This document shows positions 1 through 9,214 of a stretch of DNA of 64,000 nt, one piece after another; position 1 is the first letter of the stretch; every line of letters starts with the position of its first letter. Under the pieces are notes generated by a model, which saw nothing but the letters and a program-made list of their open reading frames with translations, was not told the DNA's origin and did not search any database. The position numbers and the translations under genes are program-made. The stretch comes from Enterococcus montenegrensis (GTDB lineage Bacteria; Bacillota; Bacilli; Lactobacillales; Enterococcaceae), in contig NZ_CP120467.1 in assembly GCF_029983095.1 (NCBI RefSeq), forward strand, positions 1,293,001 through 1,357,000, written 5' to 3'.

Positions 1-368
1 AAGATGCAGAAGCAAATGCGGAAGCTGATAAAGCACGTAAAGAAGAAGTTGACTTGCGCAATGATGTAGATGCTTTATTATTCTCTGTTGATAAAACATT
101 AAAAGAATTAGAAGGTAAAGTTGACGCAGATGAAGTGAAAAAAGCAGAAGATGCGCGGGATGAATTAAAAGCTGCTGTTGAAGCTAATAATTTAGAAGAT
201 ATGAAAGCAAAACGCGATGCGTTAAACGAAATCGTCCAAAATTTAACAGTTAAATTATACGAACAAGCAGCACAACAACAAGCTGATGCTGACCCAACAC
301 AAGCACAAGGTGGCGCTGATGACGTTGTCGATGCTGATTTTGAAGAAGTTGACGGCGACGATAAATAA
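1..368 (+). CDS. dnaK: Chaperone DnaK (Hsp70), C-terminal end only
   Basis: The reading frame is open from base 3, so the gene begins before the window; the last 121 residues are present. They form the helical lid and the acidic, Gln/Ala-rich disordered tail typical of Firmicute DnaK, ending in EEVDGDDK, close to the EEVD-type tails of this family. DnaK is the ATP-dependent Hsp70 chaperone of the cytoplasm and works with DnaJ and GrpE. The neighbouring dnaJ and the repeated acidic tail ([10 protein letters not shown]) support the call. An intrinsic terminator lies 43 bases after the stop, so dnaK and dnaJ are at least partly separate units here. Confidence 0.95.
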   Translation, partial: DAEANAEADKARKEEVDLRNDVDALLFSVDKTLKELEGKVDADEVKKAEDARDELKAAVEANNLEDMKAKRDALNEIVQNLTVKLYEQAAQQQADADPTQAQGGADDVVDADFEEVDGDDK

Positions 369-410
369 TTTTGTAAAAGTGAAATAGTTCGCTGTGTAGG
401 ATTAGAAAAA

Positions 411-436
411 AGCCAAGGCCTAGCTTTGGCTTTTTC
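411..436 (+). terminator. Intrinsic terminator after dnaK
   Basis: A 9-bp stem (AGCCAAGGC pairing with GCTTTGGCT, one G-T pair, loop CTA) is followed by a short T run. Confidence 0.75.
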
Positions 437-446
437 TATGAGATAG

Positions 447-475
447 TTCAGCTTCCTAACAAAATGTGTTAAAAT
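447..475 (+). promoter_or_regulatory. Probable dnaJ promoter
   Basis: An extended -10 (TGT then TAAAAT at 470-475) lies 17 bases after a weak -35 (TTCAGC). It sits between the dnaK terminator and dnaJ, which suggests that dnaJ can be transcribed alone. No CIRCE-like inverted repeat was noticed here. Confidence 0.4.
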
Positions 476-512
476 ACCCAAGTGAGACTAAATGTATGTG
501 GAGGGAAAGCCT

Positions 513-1682
513 ATGGCAGACAAACGTGATTATTACGAAGTCCTCGGGCTACAAAAGGGAGCTTCCGATGACGAAATCAAAAAAGCATATCGCAAGCTTT
601 CCAAAAAGTATCATCCTGATATTAATAAAGAACCTGATGCAGAAGACAAATTCAAAGAAATTTCGGAAGCTTATGAAATTTTAAGCGATCCGCAAAAACG
701 GGCGGCATATGATCAATATGGTCATGCTGGTACTGATCCGAATTACGGCGGAGGCTATGGTGGCTTTGGCGGCGGTAATTATGGTGGATTCAGCGGTGGC
801 GGTAGTTTTGGCGGTTTTGAAGATATTTTTGAATCCTTCTTTGGTGGTGGCGGCGGTCGTTCTGCTGATCCCAATGCACCAAGACAAGGTGCTGACTTAC
901 AGTATGCGGTTAATTTAAAGTTTGAAGAAGCCATTTTTGGGGTGGAAAAAACGGTTAAATACAATCGTGAAGAAGTCTGTCATACTTGTGGCGGAAATGG
1001 TGCTAAACCAGGTACACAACCCGTGACGTGTTCAAAATGTCATGGTTCTGGTACGATTAATGTTGAACGCCAAACGCCTCTAGGACGGATGATGAGTCGT
1101 CAGACTTGTGATGTATGTCATGGAACAGGTAAAGAAATCAAAGATCCATGTCCAACTTGTCATGGATCAGGTCATGAAAAGAAAGCTCATGAAGTAAAAG
1201 TGACTGTCCCTGCCGGAGTGGAAGATGGGCAACAAATGCGTCTACAAAACCAAGGAGAAGCTGGTGAAAACGGTGGACCTTACGGTGATTTATATGTTGT
1301 CTTTCGCGTAGAAGAAAGTGACATTTTTGATCGTGATGGGGCTGAAATTTATTATGAATTACCACTTAATTTTGTTCAAGCTGCATTAGGGGATGAAATT
1401 AATGTGCCGACAGTTCATGGTGAAGTGAAATTAAAAGTTCCAGCTGGAACACAAACCGGAACGAATTTCCGTTTACGTGGTAAAGGTGCGCCAAAATTGC
1501 GGGGAAGCGGAAATGGTGATCAACACGTAAAAGTGAAATTGATTACACCTAAAAATCTAAGCGAAGAGCAAAGACAAGCATTGCGTCAATTTGCTGAAGT
1601 TAGTGGAACAAAATTGACTGAACAACAGTCAGAAGGCTTCTTTGATAAAATGAAAGATGCCTTTGGCGGTAAGAAAAAATAA
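513..1682 (+). CDS. dnaJ: Chaperone protein DnaJ (Hsp40)
   Basis: DnaJ is the co-chaperone that stimulates the DnaK ATPase and delivers unfolded substrates. The 389-residue protein has the full type I order: a J-domain with HPD (about residues 31-33, YHPDIN), a Gly/Phe-rich linker (about 70-125), four CxxCxGxG zinc-finger repeats ([32 protein letters not shown]) and the C-terminal substrate-binding domains. The start at 513 follows GGAGGG at 500-505 with good spacing; an ATG at 492 is in frame but has no such site. The Gly-rich coding region creates long false antisense frames. Confidence 0.97.
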   Translation: MADKRDYYEVLGLQKGASDDEIKKAYRKLSKKYHPDINKEPDAEDKFKEISEAYEILSDPQKRAAYDQYGHAGTDPNYGGGYGGFGGGNYGGFSGGGSFGGFEDIFESFFGGGGGRSADPNAPRQGADLQYAVNLKFEEAIFGVEKTVKYNREEVCHTCGGNGAKPGTQPVTCSKCHGSGTINVERQTPLGRMMSRQTCDVCHGTGKEIKDPCPTCHGSGHEKKAHEVKVTVPAGVEDGQQMRLQNQGEAGENGGPYGDLYVVFRVEESDIFDRDGAEIYYELPLNFVQAALGDEINVPTVHGEVKLKVPAGTQTGTNFRLRGKGAPKLRGSGNGDQHVKVKLITPKNLSEEQRQALRQFAEVSGTKLTEQQSEGFFDKMKDAFGGKKK

Positions 1683-1686
1683 GATA

Positions 1687-1727
1687 AAAGAGTTCATCAG
1701 AGAAATCTGATGAACTCTTTTTCTTTT
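1687..1727 (+). terminator. Strong intrinsic terminator after dnaJ
   Basis: A perfect 15-bp stem (1687-1701 with 1706-1720) with a GAAA tetraloop is followed by a T-rich tail. Confidence 0.92.
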
Positions 1728-1937
1728 GAAATTGGAAGAAAGTTAATTTTAGACAACCGTTTATTTTATAAATAGTAACGAAAATTATATCCATATCCTA
1801 ATTTTCTTAAAAAATATTTGTTAAAAAGTGACTTATGTTTTTTGCCGCTTTATCTAATTTTGTGAAATTAAATAATTTCGTGAAGCTTTTCTTATTTTGA
1901 GTTATAGTTAGAATAGTCAGATAAAAGGAGTGGTAGA

Positions 1938-3002
1938 ATGCGCGTTTTTGCTAGCCCCCAAGTTTATATCCAAGGATTTGCGGCTTTTCAAACAGAACTT
2001 TTATGCTTGCAACGATTAGGTAAAAAAGCCTTAATTGTGACTGATGCATTTGTGATGCAGATGGTAGGAGAGCAGTTGGTTGAGAATTTAAACAGAGTAG
2101 AAATTGAAAGTGCCGCTGTTTTAGTAGATCACAGCAGTCAAGCAACTTTCTTTGCAAAGACTAAAGAGATGATTCAAACTGATAATTATCAATTTATCAT
2201 TGCTTTAGGGGGTGGGAAGGCAATGGATTTAGGGAAAATGGTTGCAAATAACAATCACTTACCTGTTGCCGTCTTACCTACATCGGCAGCGACGGATGCT
2301 GCTACGTCGCGAATTTCTGTTATTTATGATGATGCAGGAAATTTTGTACGCTATAATTTTTATGCTAAAAATCCTGAAATCGTTCTAGTGGATACTAAAA
2401 TTATCTTTGCGGCACCTCAAGAAATGCTAGTGGCAGGTTTTGCCGATGGTATTGCAACTTATATTGAGGCGCGAAGTGTTTGGGAGGATCAGGGCGTAAA
2501 TATTGCTGGTGCCAAACCGACCCTAGCAGCGTTAAGTTTAGCTAAAACGTGTCACGACGTTTTAATACGTGATATTAAAAGTGCACTACGAGCACAAAAG
2601 GATGGCATCATAAATGCTGCTTTTGAAAATGTCGTAGAGTCCAATATTTTATTAAGTGGTTTGGGGTTTGAAAATGGCGGCTTGAGTTTGGCCCATAGTT
2701 TTCATAACGTGATAATGGGAGATTGCCAATTGAGCGTAAGAGGCAGTCATGGTCAAATTGTTGCAGTAGGACTACTTTTACAGTTGTTAATTGAAAAAAG
2801 GAGAACAGAGTATGAGGATTACCGTCAATTATTTACGAGTTTGAAACTGCCGACTACCTTACCAGAACTTAATTTGAATTTATCTCAAACCATGATTAGG
2901 GATCTTGCTAAGAAAATTTTATTAACGAAGCAAGCTGGAAATCACCTTGGTAAACAAGTAGATGAAGCAAAAATCAGCACGGCTTTAACTGAGTTAGCAT
3001 AG
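1938..3002 (+). CDS. Glycerol dehydrogenase-family (GldA-like) oxidoreductase
   Basis: This 354-residue protein belongs to the iron/zinc alcohol dehydrogenase superfamily, GldA branch, which oxidises glycerol or related polyols with NAD. Visible features are the nucleotide loop GGGKAMDLGK (91-100), the conserved PTSAATDAATSRISVIY segment, and metal ligands matching GldA: Asp170 (FADGIATY), a His in AHSFHN (253 or 256) and His271 (SHGQ). The ribosome site AAGGAG lies at 1924-1929. It is followed 15 bases later by pcp and is probably co-transcribed with it. Typical GldA has TLDTAKA after GGGK, and here the loop differs (AMDLGK), so the true substrate may not be glycerol. No dihydroxyacetone kinase genes are nearby. 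Confidence 0.8.
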   Translation: MRVFASPQVYIQGFAAFQTELLCLQRLGKKALIVTDAFVMQMVGEQLVENLNRVEIESAAVLVDHSSQATFFAKTKEMIQTDNYQFIIALGGGKAMDLGKMVANNNHLPVAVLPTSAATDAATSRISVIYDDAGNFVRYNFYAKNPEIVLVDTKIIFAAPQEMLVAGFADGIATYIEARSVWEDQGVNIAGAKPTLAALSLAKTCHDVLIRDIKSALRAQKDGIINAAFENVVESNILLSGLGFENGGLSLAHSFHNVIMGDCQLSVRGSHGQIVAVGLLLQLLIEKRRTEYEDYRQLFTSLKLPTTLPELNLNLSQTMIRDLAKKILLTKQAGNHLGKQVDEAKISTALTELA

Positions 3003-3017
3003 AAAGAAGAGCTTAAA

Positions 3018-3662
3018 ATGAAGATTTTAGTAACCGGATTTGATCCTTTTGACAAAGAAAAAATCAACCCCGCCTTAGAGGCGGTGAAACGTCTGCCAGA
3101 AGAAATTGCGGGAGCAAAAATTATTAAGTTGGAAATTCCAACAGTATTTGGACAAGCTGGTATAGTAGTTGAAAATGCCATTGAATTAAACAAACCTGAT
3201 GTCGTAGTTAATATTGGTCAGGCGGGAGGACGCTTTGCGATTACACCTGAGAAGGTAGCGATTAATCTGGCTGATGCGCGAATTGCCGATAATGCCGGAA
3301 ATCAGCCGCTTGACGAGACGATAGTTACGGATGGGCAAACCGCGTATTTTACCCAATTACCGATAAAGGCCATGGTAGCGGCAATTAATGCTAAAGGACT
3401 TCCAGCGGCAATTTCTTATACGGCGGGTAGTTTTGTTTGCAACTATATTATGTATTATGTGCAATACTTAATTGATAAAAAATATCCAAATTTAAAAGGT
3501 GGGTTTATCCACGTACCTTTCATTTTCGAACAGGTTGTTACAAAACCACAACAGCCCGCAATGAGTATAAATGACATTGTAATTGGTCTAACAGCAGCAA
3601 TTGCCGCAATAGCTACTTCTGGGCAAGAAGATATCAAAACTGTTGGTGGAACGAAACATTAA
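3018..3662 (+). CDS. pcp: Pyroglutamyl-peptidase I (pyrrolidone-carboxylate peptidase)
   Basis: A cytosolic cysteine peptidase (family C15) that removes N-terminal pyroglutamate from peptides. At 214 residues it has the usual length. It starts with the family signature [11 protein letters not shown] and keeps the catalytic triad: Glu78 (PEKVAIN), Cys141 ([11 protein letters not shown]) and His165 (GGFIHVPF). The ATG at 3018 is preceded by GAAGAG. It follows the GldA-like gene by 15 bases, and no terminator lies between them. PYR activity is a classical phenotypic marker of enterococci, in line with the suggested host. Confidence 0.95.
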   Translation: MKILVTGFDPFDKEKINPALEAVKRLPEEIAGAKIIKLEIPTVFGQAGIVVENAIELNKPDVVVNIGQAGGRFAITPEKVAINLADARIADNAGNQPLDETIVTDGQTAYFTQLPIKAMVAAINAKGLPAAISYTAGSFVCNYIMYYVQYLIDKKYPNLKGGFIHVPFIFEQVVTKPQQPAMSINDIVIGLTAAIAAIATSGQEDIKTVGGTKH

Positions 3663-3724
3663 TGTGATTTGCTGAAAAAATAAAATTACACTTACATTTG
3701 TTTAAAATTAAGAAAAGTTGGAGG

Positions 3725-3857
3725 GATATTTCGGCTTTGAGACATAAAAGTAAAATTTATTAAAATTTTTTTCGTTTGTATAAATTTTTGCCTGTGGGTG
3801 AGGATTGATTCGTGGAGCCTGACAGGGATAATCTTTGACCGCATGATTTATTCACAT
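3725..3857 (+). ncRNA. Possible structured RNA between pcp and glnQ
   Basis: This stretch downstream of pcp has a GC-richer core (about 3790-3835) inside AT-rich DNA. The core can fold: GGTGAGGATT at about 3797 pairs with AATCTTTGACC at about 3831, with one bulge; CCTGT can pair with ACAGG inside it; and TGTG/CACA could close the outside. It ends in a very strong terminator. It may be a pcp 3' UTR or a separate small RNA. A TATAAA at about 3779 could be a -10, but no good -35 is visible. It matches no RNA family that I recognise. Confidence 0.25.
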
Positions 3858-3908
3858 AAAAAAGCAATCCTCTGTTAAGAAAACTTAGCAGAGGATTGCT
3901 TTTTTTTA
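3858..3908. terminator. Bidirectional terminator between pcp and glnQ
   Basis: An 18-bp stem (3862-3879 with 3884-3901, one G-T pair, AAAA loop) is flanked by an A run on the left and a T run on the right. It can therefore stop transcription from both convergent units. Confidence 0.93.
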
Positions 3909-3914
3909 ATGTAA

Positions 3915-4652
3915 TTAGACGTTTAAGACCTTATCTAAGAAGTCTTTGGTCCGCGGATTAGTAGGATTATTGAAGACTTCATCTGGAGTGCCGTCTTCTA
4001 AAAATTTGCCACCATCGCAAAATAAAACACGATTGGCAACTTCTTTTGCAAATCCCATCTCATGGGTAACGATGACCATTGTCATCCCTTGTTTGGCTAG
4101 TTTTTTCATGACATTTAAAACGTCACCAACCATTTCGGGATCTAGTGCTGAAGTTGGTTCGTCAAACAACATAATATCTGGGTTCATCGCCAGTGCACGC
4201 GCAATAGCGACACGTTGCTTTTGACCGCCAGACAAACTACCAGGCAGGGCGTCTTTTTTATCAGCTAAGCCAACTGTTTCCAATAAACTAACTGCCTTTT
4301 TTTCGGCATCTGATTTTGACATCCGACCAAGGTCGGTGGGTGCTAAAGTAATATTTTGCATCACGGATAGATGAGGAAACAAATTGAAATGTTGGAATAC
4401 CATCCCGATATGCTGACGAACCTTGTTGATGTTCGTTTCTTTAGCCATTAAGTGGGTACCATCAATTTCGATATCGCCACTGGTAGGTTCTTCTAGTCGG
4501 TTTAAGCAACGCAAAAATGTACTTTTACCTGAACCAGATGGGCCGATTACACACACAACTTCGCCTTCGTTAATTGTGATACTCATATCATTTAAGACGG
4601 TATTGTCACCATATTTTTTAACTAAGTTGGTTACTTTAATTTTTTCTGCCAT
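3915..4652 (-). CDS. glnQ: Polar amino acid ABC transporter ATPase (GlnQ-type)
   Basis: The ATP-hydrolysing subunit of an amino acid importer, probably for glutamine or glutamate. The 245-residue protein has Walker A GPSGSGKS (about 37-44), Q-loop FQHFNLF, signature LSGGQKQR, Walker [15 protein letters not shown] and the switch His in VTHEM. The start codon is one base from the glnP stop, so the two are translationally coupled and form the complete GlnPQ importer. Substrate assignment rests on the partner protein. Confidence 0.93.
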   Translation of the reverse strand: MAEKIKVTNLVKKYGDNTVLNDMSITINEGEVVCVIGPSGSGKSTFLRCLNRLEEPTSGDIEIDGTHLMAKETNINKVRQHIGMVFQHFNLFPHLSVMQNITLAPTDLGRMSKSDAEKKAVSLLETVGLADKKDALPGSLSGGQKQRVAIARALAMNPDIMLFDEPTSALDPEMVGDVLNVMKKLAKQGMTMVIVTHEMGFAKEVANRVLFCDGGKFLEDGTPDEVFNNPTNPRTKDFLDKVLNV

Positions 4653-4653
4653 C

Positions 4654-6804
4654 TTATTTCACCTTCTTTTCTAAAACTTTCGCCAGACGAGTTAAGGCAG
4701 TAATTACGATTAAATACATAACACCGATAATTAGGTAAACGTAAGTACTTTGCATATTACGGGCTACGATGATTTTACCAGTCTGAAGCAATTCAACAAC
4801 CCCAATAACAGAAATAATGGTGGTGTCTTTTAGCGAGATAACAAATTGGTTAACAAATGATGGAATCATGATTTTAATAGCTTGGGGCAGTATAATTTTG
4901 CGCATGGTATGGGTATAGCCTAACCCTAAACTACGAGAAGCTTCCATTTGTCCCACAGGAACTGCATTAATACCACCACGGACAATTTCAGCGATATAGG
5001 CACTAGCATTCAGGGTTAATGTGATAACCCCAGCCGTATAGTCGGGAATGGTAAAGCCAATTGCATCTGATAAACCAAAGAAGATAAAGAAGGCGAGTAC
5101 CATCATTGGAATCCCACGAATAATATCGACATAAATTGAAGCAAAAATACGTAAACCTTTGATTGGCGCAACGCTAAACAAACCAAAGATAACACCAATT
5201 GCAAGTGCTAATACAAAAGAGATTAAAGCCAGTGAGATTGTTTTCCATAATCCTTCTAGTAAAACTTTCCAGTTGTTTTTCAACAAACCGCCAATGGTTG
5301 ACTCATCAACCGTAGATTTTTTTTGTTCGTTGCCATCAGCAATGTATTTATTTAAGATCTTGTCATATTCACCGGTCTGTTTCATTTCTTTTAAGGCTTC
5401 GTTAAACATTTCCAAAAGTTCCGGAGATTGTCCTTTTTTAACAGCAAAGCCATATGAACCGCCGCTTTCACGTTTGATTGGGGTAGCTAGTTCTTGTCCT
5501 TGGCTAATAGCATAGCCAATTACGGGATAGTCATCCATAATAGCGTCAATTTGCCCCCCGCGAACGGAATCATAAAGTCCGTCAGCTGTATCATATTGTT
5601 TGATCGTGTAGCCATATTTATCTTTATTTTTTTGGAGGAAATCAGCACTTTCAGTTCCTATTTTCGCGCCAACTTTTTTTCCTTTTAAATCAGCATAACT
5701 CTTGATTTCGTCATTGCCTTTTTTTATGGCTAATTGAATTCCCGATTCAAAATAAGGCTCAGAAAAATCAAAACTTTGTTTGCGTTCATCGGTGATCGTC
5801 ATCCCAGCAATCATAGCATCGGCTTGATTACCTTGAACTGCTTGGACAGCACCGGCAAAACCAATATGATTCCATTTTAATTTAAAACCTTGCATCTGGG
5901 CTGCTTTATTTAATAAGTCAACGTCAATACCTTCGTACTTATTATCTGTATTTTGAAATTCAAAAGGTGCAAAAGCAGTATCGCTGGCAATGACATATTC
6001 TGCTTTTTTGGGTTCGATTTTTTTCATCGGAGTAGCAGCAGTATCTTCACTTTTAGCAACATATTTTGCCACGATTTTATCATAGTCGCCACTAGATTTT
6101 AAGTCTTTTAAGCCAGCGTTGAATTTTTTTAGTAATTCTGCATTTTTGCCTTTTTTGACAGCAAAGCCATATGAATTGCCTTTTTCTTTGTCACCGACTA
6201 ATTGTAAAGGTTGTCCTTTTCTAACCGCGTAACCTAAAACAGGTTCATCATCGAAAATTGCCTGTACTGTATTGTTATTCAATGAACCGTAAAGAGCGTC
6301 AGCGGCATCATATAATTTGATACTATAGTCGTATTTTTCTTTATTTTCTTCCAAGAAAGTTGCAGATTCTGTTCCAACTTTGGCACCAACAGTTTTCCCT
6401 TTTAAGTCGGTGTAGTTTTTAATTTTGGTATCGCCTTTTGCAACGGCCATTTGAATACCGCTATCGTAATAAGGATCTGAAAAGTCAAAAGATTTTTTAC
6501 GTTCGTCGGTGATACTCATCCCAGCGATCATACCGTCCAATTGATTTGACTGGACACCTTGAATCGAGCTGTCAAAGCCCAAGGGTTTTAATTCGATTTT
6601 AAAGTCCTGGTCTTTTGCAATTGCCTTTAGTAAATCAATATCGATACCGACATATTCATTTTGCTCGTTTTGAAATTCAAAGGGGGCAAAAGTGATATCA
6701 GTTCCGATTTTGTATGTTTCTTCTGCAGCGGCAGCGGGTTTATTGACGGCTAAAGTTAAAAAGCCTGCCAAAAAAGATAAACATAAGATCAGCTTTCTTT
6801 TCAT
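4654..6804 (-). CDS. glnP: Glutamine-type ABC transporter, fused two-domain binding protein and permease (GlnP)
   Basis: A 716-residue fusion: signal peptide (about 1-27, ending in an Ala-rich cleavage region), a first substrate-binding domain (about 28-253), a second one (about 265-490) and a permease domain (about 505-716) with several membrane segments and the EAA loop contacting GlnQ (EASRSLGLG). Both binding domains carry matching [19 protein letters not shown] and FDFS.PY motifs and are clearly an internal duplication. This SBD1-SBD2-TMD layout is that of Lactococcus lactis GlnP, whose two domains differ in affinity for Gln, Asn and Glu. Two copies of the polypeptide plus GlnQ make the transporter at the membrane. 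Confidence 0.94.
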   Translation of the reverse strand: MKRKLILCLSFLAGFLTLAVNKPAAAAEETYKIGTDITFAPFEFQNEQNEYVGIDIDLLKAIAKDQDFKIELKPLGFDSSIQGVQSNQLDGMIAGMSITDERKKSFDFSDPYYDSGIQMAVAKGDTKIKNYTDLKGKTVGAKVGTESATFLEENKEKYDYSIKLYDAADALYGSLNNNTVQAIFDDEPVLGYAVRKGQPLQLVGDKEKGNSYGFAVKKGKNAELLKKFNAGLKDLKSSGDYDKIVAKYVAKSEDTAATPMKKIEPKKAEYVIASDTAFAPFEFQNTDNKYEGIDVDLLNKAAQMQGFKLKWNHIGFAGAVQAVQGNQADAMIAGMTITDERKQSFDFSEPYFESGIQLAIKKGNDEIKSYADLKGKKVGAKIGTESADFLQKNKDKYGYTIKQYDTADGLYDSVRGGQIDAIMDDYPVIGYAISQGQELATPIKRESGGSYGFAVKKGQSPELLEMFNEALKEMKQTGEYDKILNKYIADGNEQKKSTVDESTIGGLLKNNWKVLLEGLWKTISLALISFVLALAIGVIFGLFSVAPIKGLRIFASIYVDIIRGIPMMVLAFFIFFGLSDAIGFTIPDYTAGVITLTLNASAYIAEIVRGGINAVPVGQMEASRSLGLGYTHTMRKIILPQAIKIMIPSFVNQFVISLKDTTIISVIGVVELLQTGKIIVARNMQSTYVYLIIGVMYLIVITALTRLAKVLEKKVK

Positions 6805-6828
6805 AGTTAATTCCTCCTATAAATAAAT

Positions 6829-6886
6829 GTTAAAAGGCTTCTGTCTGCCTTTAGAAATGGCAGGCAGATTAAGCCTTCTTAACTGC
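6829..6886 (-). promoter_or_regulatory. Structured leader of glnP mRNA
   Basis: On the minus strand, between the glnP start site of transcription (about 6916) and its ribosome site (AGGAGGAA, 6811-6818), AAGGCTT pairs with AAGCCTT and an inner TCTGCC pairs with GGCAGA. The outer arm ends in TTTT, so the hairpin could act as an attenuator or hold the ribosome site. I do not recognise it as a named riboswitch. Confidence 0.45.
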
Positions 6887-6922
6887 AGATAAAAAGTGGA
6901 TATAAAAATTCACATATGAAAT

Positions 6923-6951
6923 ATTATATGCAGTAATCTGTTGCTTAACAA
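6923..6951 (-). promoter_or_regulatory. glnPQ promoter
   Basis: On the minus strand, -35 TTGTTA (6946-6951) and a perfect -10 TATAAT (6923-6928) are separated by 17 bases. The predicted leader is about 110 bases long. Confidence 0.8.
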
Positions 6952-7048
6952 TGTTTTTTGTGAATTATGAGAAAAAAGTCTTAAAAAGTTACAACTCATG
7001 TTATAAAAAGTAACATTAAGAAAAGGTTCAGACGTAGCAGAAAACTAG

Positions 7049-7062
7049 CGAAAATATGTTCG
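7049..7062 (+). promoter_or_regulatory. SOS box (LexA/DinR operator) of uvrBA
   Basis: CGAAAATATGTTCG differs by one base from CGAACATATGTTCG, a perfect match to the Gram-positive LexA operator (CGAACnnnnGTTCG-type). It sits just upstream of, and within the spacer for, a likely -10 (TAAAAT, 7069-7074), so bound LexA would block the promoter. This fits damage-inducible uvrBA. Confidence 0.82.
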
Positions 7063-7166
7063 GTATGTTAAAATATTTCGTGGACAAAATGCGTATCTAT
7101 TTTCTTTTATATAGGAAAAGAATACAATTTTTGTAGAGATAAAATATTTTAAGGAGGAAGATGTGA

Positions 7167-9161
7167 ATGATTGATCGAGTGACCTCCAATCAATTCCAGT
7201 TGGTTTCAAAATACGAACCAGCCGGTGACCAACCAGAAGCTATTAGCCAATTAGTAGCAGGGGTTAACGAGGGAAAAAAAGCGCAAATTTTACTAGGCGC
7301 TACCGGTACTGGTAAGACGTATACAATTTCAAATGTTATTAAAGAGGTTAATAAACCGACTTTAATTATTGCCCACAACAAAACATTGGCAGGCCAATTG
7401 TATGGTGAGTTCAAAGAATTCTTCCCTGATAATGCGGTTGAATATTTTGTTAGTTACTATGATTATTATCAACCCGAAGCTTATGTTCCATCTTCTGACA
7501 CCTATATTGAAAAAGATTCCAGTATTAATGATGAAATTGATAAATTACGCCATTCTGCAACCAGCGCTCTTTTGGAACGCAATGATGTTGTGGTGGTTGC
7601 CTCAGTTTCTTGTATTTTTGGTTTAGGTTCACCTATGGAATATCAAAAACAAGTTGTTTCGTTGCGGGTAGGAATGGAAATCAGCCGTGATCAACTTTTA
7701 CGAGACTTAGTAGAAATTCAATTTGAACGTAACGATATTGATTTTCAACGGGGACGTTTTCGTGTCCGAGGAGATGTAGTGGAAATTTTCCCTGCTTCAA
7801 GAGATGAGCGCGCATTACGAATCGAATTTTTTGGTGATGAAATCGATCGCATTCGAGAAGTCGATGCCCTGACTGGTGAAATAATGGCCGAGACAGAACA
7901 TGTTTCAATTTTTCCAGCTACTCACTTTGTAACCAATGAAGATCATCTAGAGTCGGCAATTGCTTCTATTCAAAATGAATTGGATTTGCGCTTGAAAGTT
8001 TTAAGAGAAAATAATCAATTACTTGAAGCACAACGACTAGAGCAGAGAACCAATTACGATATCGAAATGTTACGGGAAATGGGCTATACTTCTGGGATTG
8101 AAAATTATTCTCGTCATTTAGACGGCCGTAAAGAAGGAGAGCCACCTTATACGTTAATTGACTTCTTTCCCGATGACTTTCTAATTGTCATAGATGAATC
8201 CCACGTCACCATGCCCCAAGTTCGCGGTATGTATAATGGAGACAGAGCCAGAAAACAAATGTTAGTAGATTATGGTTTTCGCTTACCTTCGGCCTTAGAC
8301 AACCGTCCGCTGCGACTAGAGGAATTTGAAGAGCACGTCAATCAAATTATTTATGTTTCAGCTACACCTGGTCCATACGAAGCAGAGCAAACGAACACTG
8401 TGGTGCAACAAATTATTCGGCCAACTGGTCTATTAGATCCGTTGATTGAAGTCCGGCCAATTATGGGACAGATTGATGATTTAGTGGGAGAAATTAATGA
8501 ACGAGCGGCAAAAGATGAACGGGTATTTGTCACAACGTTAACGAAGAAGATGTCAGAAGATTTAACGGACTATTTTAAAGAATTAGGGATTAAAGTTAAG
8601 TACCTTCACAGTGATATTAAGACATTGGAGCGAACTGAGATTATTCGCGATCTACGTTTAGGTAAATTTGATGTATTAGTAGGAATTAATCTTCTAAGAG
8701 AGGGCTTGGATGTGCCTGAAGTATCTCTTGTTGCAATTTTGGATGCTGATAAAGAAGGTTTCTTAAGAAGTGAACGTTCATTAGTTCAAACAATTGGTCG
8801 TGCTGCCCGTAACTCAGAAGGTAAAGTTATTATGTATGCCGACAAGATTACCGATTCGATGCAAAAAGCGATGGATGAAACCTCCCGCCGTCGTAGTATT
8901 CAAGAAAAATATAATGAAGATCACGGAATCGTGCCAAAAACTATCATTAAAGAAATTCGTGATTTGATTGCCATCACCAAAGCTAGTGATGACACAGGTG
9001 AAGAAGTTACGTTGGCAAACTATGATGAATTAACTAAAGAAGAAAAAGATATCTTGTTAATTAAGTTGGAAAAAGAAATGAAAGAAGCTGCCAAAGCATT
9101 AGATTTTGAAACAGCAGCCACTTTGCGCGATACAATTTTAGAATTAAAAGCTACGGAATAA
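7167..9161 (+). CDS. uvrB: Excinuclease ABC subunit B
   Basis: UvrB is the damage-verifying helicase-like subunit of nucleotide excision repair. It is loaded by UvrA and then recruits UvrC. The 664-residue protein has Walker A GATGTGKT (44-51), the beta-hairpin region with [10 protein letters not shown] (about 92-101), the DEAD-type motif VIDESHVT, helicase motifs V-VI ([18 protein letters not shown]) and the C-terminal UVR coiled-coil domain (about 620-660, [15 protein letters not shown]) that contacts UvrC. The start follows AAGGAGG at 7152-7158. uvrA is next in the same direction and the unit has an SOS box. Confidence 0.98.
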   Translation: MIDRVTSNQFQLVSKYEPAGDQPEAISQLVAGVNEGKKAQILLGATGTGKTYTISNVIKEVNKPTLIIAHNKTLAGQLYGEFKEFFPDNAVEYFVSYYDYYQPEAYVPSSDTYIEKDSSINDEIDKLRHSATSALLERNDVVVVASVSCIFGLGSPMEYQKQVVSLRVGMEISRDQLLRDLVEIQFERNDIDFQRGRFRVRGDVVEIFPASRDERALRIEFFGDEIDRIREVDALTGEIMAETEHVSIFPATHFVTNEDHLESAIASIQNELDLRLKVLRENNQLLEAQRLEQRTNYDIEMLREMGYTSGIENYSRHLDGRKEGEPPYTLIDFFPDDFLIVIDESHVTMPQVRGMYNGDRARKQMLVDYGFRLPSALDNRPLRLEEFEEHVNQIIYVSATPGPYEAEQTNTVVQQIIRPTGLLDPLIEVRPIMGQIDDLVGEINERAAKDERVFVTTLTKKMSEDLTDYFKELGIKVKYLHSDIKTLERTEIIRDLRLGKFDVLVGINLLREGLDVPEVSLVAILDADKEGFLRSERSLVQTIGRAARNSEGKVIMYADKITDSMQKAMDETSRRRSIQEKYNEDHGIVPKTIIKEIRDLIAITKASDDTGEEVTLANYDELTKEEKDILLIKLEKEMKEAAKALDFETAATLRDTILELKATE

Positions 9162-9163
9162 AT

Positions 9164-9199
9164 TGAGATTAACAGCATCTTTTGGTGCTGTTAATCTCA
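9164..9199 (+). other. Stem-loop between uvrB and uvrA
   Basis: A 16-bp stem (9164-9179 with 9184-9199, one G-T pair, TTTT loop) starts three bases after the uvrB stop and ends just before the uvrA ribosome site (AAGGAG 9202-9207). No T run follows, so it is not a standard terminator. An mRNA-stability or translation-tuning role is possible. Confidence 0.75.
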
Positions 9200-9214
9200 T
9201 TAAGGAGTAAAAAT

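Noticed and set aside
681..964. Open frames within dnaJ on either strand
   Set aside because: They are by-products of the Gly-rich repeat codons; no ribosome sites and the true gene is certain.
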